This document shows positions 55,293-64,000 of a DNA stretch of 64,000 nt, piece by piece. Position numbers and translations under genes: made by a program. How positions within the stretch are numbered: the stretch's first letter is position 1; each line of letters begins with the position of its first letter. The DNA comes from Choanephora cucurbitarum (lineage: Eukaryota > Mucoromycota > Mucoromycetes > Mucorales > Choanephoraceae): NCBI GenBank assembly GCA_025331435.1, contig JAIWNI010000128.1, positions 1-64,000 of the forward strand, in the 5' to 3' direction. Below the pieces are notes generated by a model, which saw only the letters and a program-made list of their open reading frames with translations, made no database searches and had not been told where the DNA came from.

Positions 55293-55718
55293 TCAGACCA
55301 AAGGATAGCCACCTTCTAAGGTTGTTGATTTGACTCTCGGAACAAGTTTTATTTGTTCTTCGCTTGAATTGGTGTCGCTCAGAACTGCAGCCTCAAGAAC
55401 ATCTTGCCCTATATCTTTGACGACTAGGCTAGTACCATTGCAGAGGTCTTTTTCAGGATTAAAATTTATCAAGAGCATTACAATACAGCTTATTTTAAGA
55501 TACATCTTTGAAAGAGGAAAGGTAACTGGGTTTAATGTTTGAAGATATTCAGAGAAGACCATGTAGACTTCGTTGTTAGCAATTTCTCCTGTGGAAAAGT
55601 GAGCTTTATCTGTCGATATCAATGTAATGGAAGTTCCAGGCATCAATTCAGGCACCCTATGATTAATGGTATTAACTGTATCATTTTTGGATGTGAGGAT
55701 AGCCGATCTACATAACAA
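55293..55718 (-). pseudogene. Second Helitron/PIF1-type helicase fragment
   Basis: 141 codons: RSAILTSKNDTVNTINHRV, LMPGTSITLISTDKA, EYLQTLNPVTFPLSKMYLK, PEKDLCNGTSLVVKDIG and ending LEGGYPLV. These are C-terminal-half features of Helitron helicases, ending just where the 53.07-kb fragment's conserved LEG-(x)-PF segment begins. The two fragments overlap only at that LEG segment and differ there, so they probably come from separate copies. Truncated on both sides. Confidence 0.72.
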
Positions 55719-55737
55719 AGTAAATCTGATTTTTCAG

Positions 55738-55758
55738 TATATTGATAGATAGATAGAT
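55738..55758. repeat. (GATA)n microsatellite
   Basis: About four GATA units (TTGATAGATAGATAGATG), just outside the start of the direct repeat copy B. Confidence 0.7.
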
Positions 55759-55784
55759 GTAGCTTTAGTTTCTGTACCATTAAG

Positions 55785-57296
55785 GTAGACCAGCGGGGCT
55801 CTTAGGGAAACAAAACAAACAAGCTATTGATCAAGACTTGAATTGTTGTCTTCAAAGAGACGTAAGAAGTTTCTTTGATTTCCTTTGAGTGTACATCTTA
55901 TTTTGAATTGTATTTTTATTTTATTTTATCTAGTTATATCTATAAATCTTAGAATGCATCTTTGAAAAAAAAAATGGTAATACCAAAACCGACAGAGATC
56001 GATTTGGATGCCTGATATTTGTATAAAATAAGCATCCTATTAGTGAATAAGCTCCATCAACACTACAGGGAACTCTTGATAAGCAGAGGAAGTGGAGATG
56101 ATGCTTCAAATAAAGGTTATTATCAGCCAAAAAACCTTCACTCATTCCACCTTCAATCTCAGCAGCTTTTGTATTGCTTGAGTTTTGTTTTCATTTTCTC
56201 AGAGTTGCTTAAAAGATAGGATCCGTAAGATTGGTTGCCTGTATTCTTGTTTTCTTTCAAGCTTCTTCTAATGCAGTGAGCATATTTTACTCATAACCAG
56301 ACAAAATGTGTTGTAATATAAGGAATTCAAAGGTGCTGCGACCAAAGATTTCCGATCGTTCTGTTTGAGCTTCAAGGTTACTATAGCCACAAAGAAGCCC
56401 TTCCTCAAAAAAAAAAATAGAAGCTACATTTCAAACTAAGGAATTTCTTGTTAAAGCAACTATTGCCTCTTTTCACTTTCTAAACAAACGGTGATTAGAT
56501 AGCCTAAATACACCATGTTTTTTAAACTTCCTTTGATTGATTGTCAATAGCTTGTTTTTCTTCATCAATACAATAAGTAAGAATGTGAGTGCTTGTGCGT
56601 TTCCAAAAAAGAAATTTGCTCCTTTCGATATTACCTTTTTTGGAAGGCGCCGATTTCATTAATATAAACAAAAGGATTATCCTTTTTTTTCCTACGCTAT
56701 ATCTCAAAAACAATGCTTTCATTATGTTGTCAACTCTTAAAAGTGACAAGAATGAAGAAGGATTAGTTTTTTGCTTTGTTTTGTAAAAAGAGAAAGGAAA
56801 TGTACTTTTCTTTTAGTTAAAAAAAAATTGGAAGAAAGCCTTTTTGAGCACAGACCAAGGAAACTCAAATTAACTACTTTTGTTGTGTGAAAAAAAAAGT
56901 AACAACTGCTTTTGCCTTTCCCCCTACAAACCGTGAATAAAATCAGACCGAAATTCATGTATAACGCATTGGTTTTCAAAGTGAAATAAAGCAGCACAAA
57001 TAGATCTCTGAAAGGGATAAAAAAAGAGAGTACTCAACGTCTTGTTTACATGTTTCAGATCTGACTTTTAAAATTTCGCGTTAAAAGAGCAAAGTATAGC
57101 GATAAAGAACAATGAGAGAATTAAGCGTATGAACATAGTATGCAAGTGTTATAGAAACACGTCATTTCGGGAACCAATCATTGACAACGAGCTTATCAAC
57201 ATGAAAAAAAAAGGCATTTGAAGAAAACTTGGGAAACAAAAAGGGTTAAAAAAAAAGAGCTTATCTACTTTGCAAGATGAATAAATGAACAAATCA
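55785..57296. other. Non-coding left part of copy B
   Basis: Counterpart of 25,371-26,881; same lack of convincing genes. Confidence 0.4.
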
Positions 57297-57304
57297 TATA
57301 AATA
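57297..57304 (+). promoter_or_regulatory. TATA box of the Ser/Ala-rich gene, copy B
   Basis: TATAAATA 59 bp upstream of the ATG at 57363, as in copy A. Confidence 0.5.
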
Positions 57305-57362
57305 CCACTTTTCTCTTTTTATTTTCTCTCTCTTTCTTTTAATTTTATCAATCCACCCAAAA

Positions 57363-58061
57363 ATGAGTAGAACCAGATTCCTTACCCGCGTTATCAAAGT
57401 CAGCCTTGAAAAGCACAAAAAACCATCAAGTACTAAAGAGTGTCCTCTCCATACAAGACTTTTTGCCCGAAAGTACTACAACAATGCGAAAGGAGAGCTT
57501 GAAAGACGTGCTGCTCTTCAGCGTTCAGCTTCTTCTGCTGCTTCTGCTTCCTCTGCTTCCTCTGCTTCTCGTCGCTCAGTTACTCCTGAGCATCGTCGTT
57601 CCGTTGCCTCTTCTGCTTCCTCTTCTGCTCCTCGTCATTCAGTTGCTTCTACTGCCTCTTCTGCTTCCTCTTCTGCTCCTCGTCATTCAGTTGCTTCTAC
57701 TGCCTCCACTGCCTCTACTGCCTCTACTGCCTCTACTGCCTCTACTGCCTCTACTGCCTCTACTGCCTCTACTGCCTCTTCTGCCTCTTCTGCCTCTTCT
57801 GCCTCCACTGCTTTGGCTGTCTCTGCTGCTTCTGCTGCTTCTACTGCTTCTGCTGCTTCTGCGGCTTCTGCGGCTTCTGTGGCTTCTCGTCGCCAAAGCC
57901 AAACTGAAGAAGTTATCAGAGTATTGCGTAATATTCGCGAGGCTCCTACTATTCGTCGCCCTCCTGCATCACGTAGCGTATGTATTGCCTTGAAGAGAGA
58001 TAGAGATGATGATGAAGATGAAGAAGATGCTCCTCGTAGAAAAGGGTGTCGATTAATTTGA
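57363..58061 (+). CDS. Ser/Ala-rich low-complexity basic protein, copy B
   Basis: 232-aa version of the protein at 26,948-27,625. The N-terminal region and the C-terminal EEVIRVLRNIREAPTIRR…RRKGCRLI region are unchanged. The middle differs: the SASSSAPRHSVAST unit occurs twice, the STA run is longer (about nine triplets in a row), and a segment with TALAASAASAAS is shorter. The frame is kept despite these changes, so all length differences are multiples of three. This supports selection for the reading frame or a very recent duplication. Function unknown. Confidence 0.6.
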   Translation: MSRTRFLTRVIKVSLEKHKKPSSTKECPLHTRLFARKYYNNAKGELERRAALQRSASSAASASSASSASRRSVTPEHRRSVASSASSSAPRHSVASTASSASSSAPRHSVASTASTASTASTASTASTASTASTASTASSASSASSASTALAVSAASAASTASAASAASAASVASRRQSQTEEVIRVLRNIREAPTIRRPPASRSVCIALKRDRDDDEDEEDAPRRKGCRLI

Positions 58062-59125
58062 TTGCCTTGTTTTCCCACCCTCTTGCCCATGTAGCTGTCT
58101 CGTTGCGTCGTTGTCTTGTTGCTCTGATCATTCATTGTGACATTGCCTCGACTTCTCGTTTTGCGCCGCCTTGTTGGTTTCTTTTGTCGTTGTCTTGTTG
58201 CTCTGACCATTCATTGTGACATTGCCTCGCCTCCTTTTGTTGCGCTGTCTTCTTAATTTCTTGTTGCGTCTCTGCCTCTTGCTTACGGTCGCTGCTTCGT
58301 CAGTGGTTGTATCTTGTTTTGAGGATCTCGTCTCAAATTTCCTCTGTTCTGTCTGTGACTCTCCCATAGTTTGCAACTGCTGAACTGTCAGTGGTTGCTA
58401 CTTGTATCATAGGCTGTCGCTTGTGTCTCTTCTATGTCTATTCTCTTTTGGCTTGCGGCTGCCATATCTTTGGTGGTTACATCCTAATTCAAAGGCTTTT
58501 GTCAGTGGTTACCTGTATATACAACTTGCTTATATATCTTAGTTTGCTAAATGGTTACCTAATTCTATTAGTACAATCTCAATATCAATAAAATAAATAT
58601 ATTTATATTTACATTGCCTTATAATCTTGATTCGATTAATGCATGCGTTTGATATTTTCTTACTAGTTACCATGATAACCATATTATCTCTTCCGGATCA
58701 ATACCAAAGAAAGCAGCGATTTGTTTTCAACTGTGTTTTCTTATAGTAAAGAAGAGATATTCGCAAGCGGATTGCACTGGATTGTACTCAATTGGGTTTG
58801 GACTAGTTTAGGTATATTTCGTTTCATCATGATCTCTGGACACATGTCTGTACTTGCACATATAGGGCTTTTGAGAAATAATGGAGCTTGTATACTGATA
58901 TGGATATTTTTTTTTTCAATAGATGGGCACCTTTCTGATGGAAGTGATATAACGATCAATGACATAGAAATCTATTCTATTTCCTTTTTCTCCCCCAGTT
59001 CTAGATCAGGATACAATCTTGCCGAGAACGAAACAAGATGTCATAGATCAGATTTATTAACATTCTTTGTCTGTTGTCATAGATACTGCATGCTGATAGC
59101 TAAAAATATCACTAGATATGATTAG
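58062..59125. other. Region downstream of Ser/Ala-rich gene, copy B
   Basis: Counterpart of 27,626-28,690, with the same short degenerate repeats. Confidence 0.35.
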
Positions 59126-59357
59126 GATTGGAGTATTACGTTGTTATGTAAAGGACATATAGTTGATCGACGTAAAAGACACAGTACTCATAAGACCATT
59201 CAAATTAGCTGTAAATGTGGTATGAAATAGCTCTTTTTTCTTTGTTAATTTACTTGTTGTTATTCAATGAGATGGACCTGCGTTGATGCGAGAAGAAGGT
59301 TTATCTCAAAATATCTTTACAGAACTCAAGGAGTATGCCAAAGGAACAGAACAGTGA
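59126..59357 (+). other. Candidate spliced exon pair, copy B
   Basis: Exons 59126-59219 and 59272-59357, same splice sites and stop as in copy A, with two amino-acid changes noted (WRIT to WSIT; DEPAL to DGPAL). Frame and splice signals are intact. Confidence 0.3.
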
Positions 59358-62300
59358 GCAATACTATGAAGATATTGAGGTTATTCTCAAGATATCAAAT
59401 AAAGAAAAGAAACAAAAAAGAAGAATAAAAGTCCATGTACATTTTCAAAAAGTGCATGTTTTCTGTATAGATTGCGTACATGAGTAGAACGATTGAGTTG
59501 GACCATGTCTGACAAAAGACAAAGAGATTAGAAAATGAGATAGAGCGTAGGCAACTACAAGCATTATCACTGAACAGCTTGGTAAACTATTGAAGAGAGT
59601 ATAAAAGAACAAAGAACAACATGCTTTGAGTACTTGTATGTTTTATCGGAACAATTGTAGTATAGACGGACAGAAATTATCTCTTGTCAACCGAATATAT
59701 CTGGAGTGTTTAGAAGGAAGCTCAGCAGGAGCAGACAGGATAACCCATGGTACTCTTCAGCTTGATAGATTAAAACTGCATCAAAGGAGTTTATGATTGC
59801 ACGCTTGCATCCAGATGAGTGAAAGCAGGAGAGCAAGAATTTGCTCTTTATATAGAATTAGAATGTGATTAAAAAGATGCAATTGATGCTGAATACAAGA
59901 CTAGGGAAAACTTGTACAGTATCAGGTCGCCAAATGTTACATCTGAGACAATTATGGATGTAAAAGAATAAGAATGAAAGAATGAAAGAAAGAAATAAGT
60001 TTAAGACTCAATGCTCTACTATTAGTGATCAAATGTGCCTTTTTTTAGTATTTTCAACACAAATCCAAATACTGTGATTGAAAACAAAGCGTGCGGGCGT
60101 GTTTGTGGCTGTTATGAAATATCTCTTTGTTTTTATTGCCTATGCGATGGCTTGGCTGACATGCCAGAGCAAAGTCATTCGAGGCTGATTATCAAACATG
60201 CTTTCCTAGAAAAAGGAAACAATACAAGCTGGCGTTGATGAAATCTAATCTGTAGAAGCACATTTCACATGTCTCGACCTTCTGCTGTTTTAGAGGAAGT
60301 ATACGATTAGTCTCTTGAAATAGACTTAACGAGCCATTGCAGAAAAGACGCTATTACATCAACAGAAGAAATAAAAAGTAAATTCCTCTGAAGTGTGGCC
60401 TACTTCAACGAAGTCAGTGAAATATGGAGAAACTTAAGAATCAAATCTCATCAGCCTGTGCATCAAAAGAAGAAAAAAAGAAGATAGGCCAATTTGAAGC
60501 TGAAATAAAAGTCTACACTCCATCCATTATCATCCTCTTCTGCTTCCCTATCCTTTCAATAGCACACTCTTCTTTTGATGTGCTGATTCAAGCCATTGAC
60601 AAGGGCAGTATTGATGCATGGTATACTCAGCTAGTCCAGAGTGCTCAATTGCTTGCTTGTTTATTTATGGACTTGGAATAAAACAAACTAGAAGGGCAAT
60701 GAGCAAGAACTTGTATTCATGGTAATTTAAATGAATTTATTAGATAAAAGTTCCTAAACAAGAACACTTTAATTTCAGTGGGGGGGGGAGACTAAAGGAC
60801 TAAGTCAGCAAGAGGATGGAAGACAAGAAAAGAACCCAAAGAACCTACAAAGCCATAAGTAAAAGCGATACATACAACGGAAGAAATAAAGTGGTCGATT
60901 TATAAATAAAAGAAACAGAAGCGAGTTGAAAGCAAATATTTAGCGTTTCTTTTTTATCTGCTTTTGACTTCTATCCTTAGTTCACTTGTTGATTTTTTCA
61001 TACGAAAAGACGCTCTGTTAGATAAGAGCTAACTGCTCTCCTTCCTCTCTATCTTTTCCTTTGCCTCAACATTTCATACCTTTGCTAAACCTGAGCTATC
61101 AAAAATCCAGACTATCCTCATTTCCCTTTCTCTTTCTTATTCTTTGGGATTTCTGGGTTGGTCTTGATGCAGATGTGATTGTGTAATTTTGTGCTACACC
61201 GCTAGTGTGCTTTCTTCTAATGACTTGTTTATTTTCAGAGTAAAGAAGTGTCACAATCAATGTATCTAATTTTTTTTTACACTATAATGCATACAGTCTA
61301 GAAATAGCAAATGCTTTAGTACTATCTACTGGTCCAAAAGTAAAAAAAAAAGAAAGATCATCAAGTTCAATCATCCAAACTTGGTAACTACGTTCGAAAT
61401 GCTGTTGTTACTTTCTGTCTATAAAGCGATGTCAAAAGCATGTAAATGTAGTCAAGCATGGCAGAAAAAAGGAACCTCAAGAAAACTGATTTTGCAAGTC
61501 TTGGACAGGCTGATGTCAAGAAGAATGAATACAGAAAAGCAAACAGATCATGCTGATAGACTAAAGGGTAATGGCTGTGTAGTCAATTGTCAAGACACTT
61601 CCGAGGATCGAGAGGAATCTGTCTAGATAGTTAGATGAAAGCTGTGTCATATGCCTATTGATAAGCTATGACTTGTGCTAATGCGATAGCTAACTTAGCG
61701 AATAGAATAAAAAAAGGGATGGGGAAAGGAGAAAAAGAGAGAGCGAAGAAGAAGGCTATAAGAATTATGAACTTGTACCACTATCAATAGACATGCATAC
61801 TATGTCAGTTTATCCTTCTGATTCTGATTTCTCTTTTTTTGGATTTCATTTATTTCCTTTTGGAACTACATCTGATAGAGTGAACAGAACAAAGTGAGTT
61901 GAATGATGTTTGGCAGAAACAAACAACATGGTGTTCATTATGACTTGATAGAGTGCAAGTAGGCTGAAAATGACATGACAATGAGACAATAGACCAACGA
62001 GTGAACAGAAAGTAGTCTTTGTCATTGTTTTTATTCAATCTGAGTGATAACATTCAGCTTGTGCTGAATAGGTATGGTCTGATTTTTGACTTGACTTTTG
62101 ACTTGATTTTGATTGCAGGTTGAACAATCCAAAGCTCATACCAGAAATGGCAAGAGCAGTAATTGATCGGATTCGAACAACAACAAAATGAGAATGAAGT
62201 AATAACTATAGTAGAAATAATACAAATACGATATTATTTTTTCCACAAAGTATGGATTGAGCGCCATTCAAGCGCACCCGCTGAATGAACAAAACACTGA

Positions 62301-62642
62301 GCGTGAGCTACATGGTGCTCCATTTTCATTTTCTTCTAATTCAACATTGTAAGAGACATCATTACAGACACATATCAAGCCAAGGCATGTATTCAGCGAG
62401 CGTACATAGAGACGTCAATCAAACAGTAAAGAAGTATGATATGACATGCCTCCCCACATCTTTCGAGCACACACAAACACATCTACATTCTATTTTCAGT
62501 GGAGAACAACATGCCAAAACGTAAAAGGGACTACTCGAGAATGCTTTTCACTATTAGTTTGGACACTTTATTTCACATTGCATTTGGAACATAAGAGAAG
62601 TATATTTAATGAAATGGCAACAATAGCTTTAAGAATAAATAT
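59358..62642. other. AT-rich interior of copy B
   Basis: Counterpart of 28,923-32,268; no confident gene. Includes the candidate terminal exon near 62,119-62,191 and the G-run near 60,780. Confidence 0.35.
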
Positions 62643-64000
62643 TTATATATAAATATATATATACATATTTGCAACAAGGTGAAAGAAAAAGGGAAAAAAG
62701 AAAAAGAAGCACAACCATTCATCCCTTTTTCTCTTATTGGCTATGCGTGGAGGGGTCTGGAGACCAGAGGGCAAAGTAAAGCTCAACAAACCAGAAGGAA
62801 TCACGAATTCTTCATTGGTTGTTGTTGTTGTAGCTGTTTTTATTATTGTTGCTGTTTTTATTATTGTTGCTGTTTCTTGGCAGACTCTCTAAAAACATTA
62901 CAAAATGTTAGCTTAATGAAAACTCGTCTAAATTCATAGATTACCAAAGCAACGTGCGCCTTCTTGTATGCTTGAATAAACGATGGTATAATGTTGTCAA
63001 ACTCAACAACAACAGGCTTCGTCTTTCGCAAACGACAGGTATATCCTTGAACATAGTCCAGAAAGAAAGTTGATAACGTGGTTTCTAAAAAAAAAAAAAA
63101 AAGACTACGCATTAGATATATGAGTCCGGTCATTGTCAAACATGAAGACTTACTCGAGAACTGGAAACCAACGTATACAACGCCGGCCAAGACATCGCGA
63201 TCACCACTAACTCTCTTGAAGGTGGAGTCAAGCATATCTTTGAGTGTCTTGCAAGTCTCCATCTTACTATCAAAAGTACTTTTTCTACTATTATTGTCAG
63301 AGCTTAATGAGGCCTCGCCGTATCCAATCTCAACATTATTAGCTTGAATTATTAAATCAGCTCTCTTGCCCATTGGCTTTCTGGATCCTTCTACAGCAAA
63401 CAAATGCCTTCTCTCTGCCGAAGCGTTGCTAGGGATCTCTCCCCGTCTACACTTCAAATTCATAGCTCCAACTTGAATATCAACAATGTTGGCCCAAAGC
63501 TTGAGCATTAATTCAGTTTCTGACATATTGTCAACGAACTGACTGCTGATTATGTTATTGATGATGTTGATGGCGCCAACGAAGAAAGGAAAAGAGGCAG
63601 AGTCTTGATCTACATGTGCTAATTGCTGGATTACAAATTGCAACATGTTTGGAAAGTATCCAGAAGAGGAAGAGTTATTGGCATTATGCTTACAAAGAAT
63701 TGAGTTACATCTTAAACGAAAGCTATAGCTCAAATACATGTATTGCATAACTTACCCAGTTTAACAAGGTTTCAATGGAAGCAGCAAGAGTGCTGTCAAC
63801 AGCGGGCAATTGCTTGGCCTTGGTAGCGATAATGGCATCAATGTCTTCTTGGTTCAGGTATCTAGCAAAAGCACAGTCATCCAAGTCGACAACCCACGAA
63901 TGGCACAAACTAAAGGAATATGGTTTGAGTTCTGAATTCAGTTGTGTAGGTTATTTTGACTTACTCCTCATACAGCTTTTCATCACATACATGCTTTAAT
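62643..64000 (-). CDS. PD-(D/E)XK nuclease-like protein, 5' end outside window
   Basis: Exons on the minus strand: beyond 64000-63965, 63909-63756, 63688-63154, 63084-62945, 62888-62643, joined in phase. The partial product reads …KHVCDEKLYE|DLCHSWVVDLDD…ETLLNW|HNANNSSSSG…, a helical region (MSETELMLKLWANIVDIQVG), then RRGEIPSNASAERR and MGKRADLIIQANNVEIGYGEAS. MGKRADLI plus E-x-S parallels MGRRSDLI plus E-A-K of the gene at 35.5-37.3 kb, but the lysine is replaced by serine, so nuclease activity may be lost. The core ends VVVEFDNIIPSFIQAYKKAH. The last exon encodes TATIIK repeats and an NLS-like NKRKRDE. Copy A has a stop after KRKRDE; here TGA is TGG and the frame runs about 20 codons further to TAA at 62,643. 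Reading through the last intron instead gives a stop near 62,861. Confidence 0.62.
62825..62872. repeat. Short tandem repeat in last exon of nuclease-like gene
   Basis: Units of about 18 bp (TTTTTATTATTGTTGCTG) repeated about two to three times plus GTTGTTGTTG; copy A has a contracted version near 32,365-32,395. Confidence 0.7.

Larger units (their letters stand above)
55785..63278 (+). repeat. Segmental direct repeat, copy B (about 7.5 kb)
   Basis: Partner of 25,371-32,795, same orientation. It is slightly longer, mainly from the Ser/Ala-coding repeat and the CAA/TTATTGTTGC repeat near 62,825-62,870. Unlike copy A, homologous gene sequence continues intact beyond 63,278, so copy B shows the ancestral arrangement at the right end. 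At the left end it abuts a helicase fragment. Confidence 0.92.

Noticed and set aside
1..64000. tRNA, rRNA or spliceosomal RNA genes
   Set aside because: No convincing B-box, conserved rRNA segment or U-snRNA signature was seen by eye; a covariance search could still find divergent ones.

Overview
The window is nuclear DNA of an early-diverging fungus, most likely a Mucorales (Mucoromycota) species. The evidence is AT-rich intergenic DNA, many short introns (about 50-80 nt) with GTAAG/GTNNGT donors, a white-collar photoreceptor with a LOV domain, a fungal ADAM protease and an exportin-7 orthologue. Genus and species cannot be fixed from the sequence alone. Exon joins were made by hand from splice signals, protein-family expectation and reading phase; the full-length models quoted close to a multiple of three.

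Region 1 (1-24,900) is ordinary gene-dense DNA. It holds the 3' end of an arrestin-like gene (+), tripeptidyl-peptidase II (-, nine exons), eEF1B-gamma (+), a WC-1-type blue-light receptor (-), a SIRT2/Hst2-class sirtuin (-), a membrane-anchored ADAM metalloprotease (-), exportin-7 (+, 13 exons) and a small secreted protein (+). These genes have unrelated jobs (protein turnover, translation, light sensing, deacetylation, shedding, nuclear transport) and do not form a pathway.

Region 2 (24,900-64,000) is accessory DNA built from duplications and mobile-element debris. A segment of about 7.4 kb is present twice in direct orientation (25,371-32,795 and 55,785-63,278). A 2.44-kb, almost identical inverted repeat (40,878-43,320 and 46,058-48,499) carries one Ty3-type LTR per arm. 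Between and around these lie a DDE transposase pseudogene, a LINE missing its reverse transcriptase, a probable solo LTR, a chromodomain-type integrase tail, a Tc1/mariner transposase ORF without internal stops, two Helitron-type helicase fragments, a four-unit satellite, a retroelement 5' end and several hairpin elements.

The most interesting content is a set of intron-rich genes that look like divergent members of one protein family with a PD-(D/E)XK nuclease-like signature near the C terminus: an apparently intact gene at 35,492-37,326, a gene at 42,487-44,514 with a decayed inverted copy at 45,571-46,891, and a gene running off the right edge (62,643 onward) with a broken copy at 32,269-32,795. 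They are confined to the repeat-rich half, were copied recently together with LTRs and transposase fragments, and two of them share an upstream motif. I do not know a name or function for this family; the nuclease-like assignment is inference from motif spacing.
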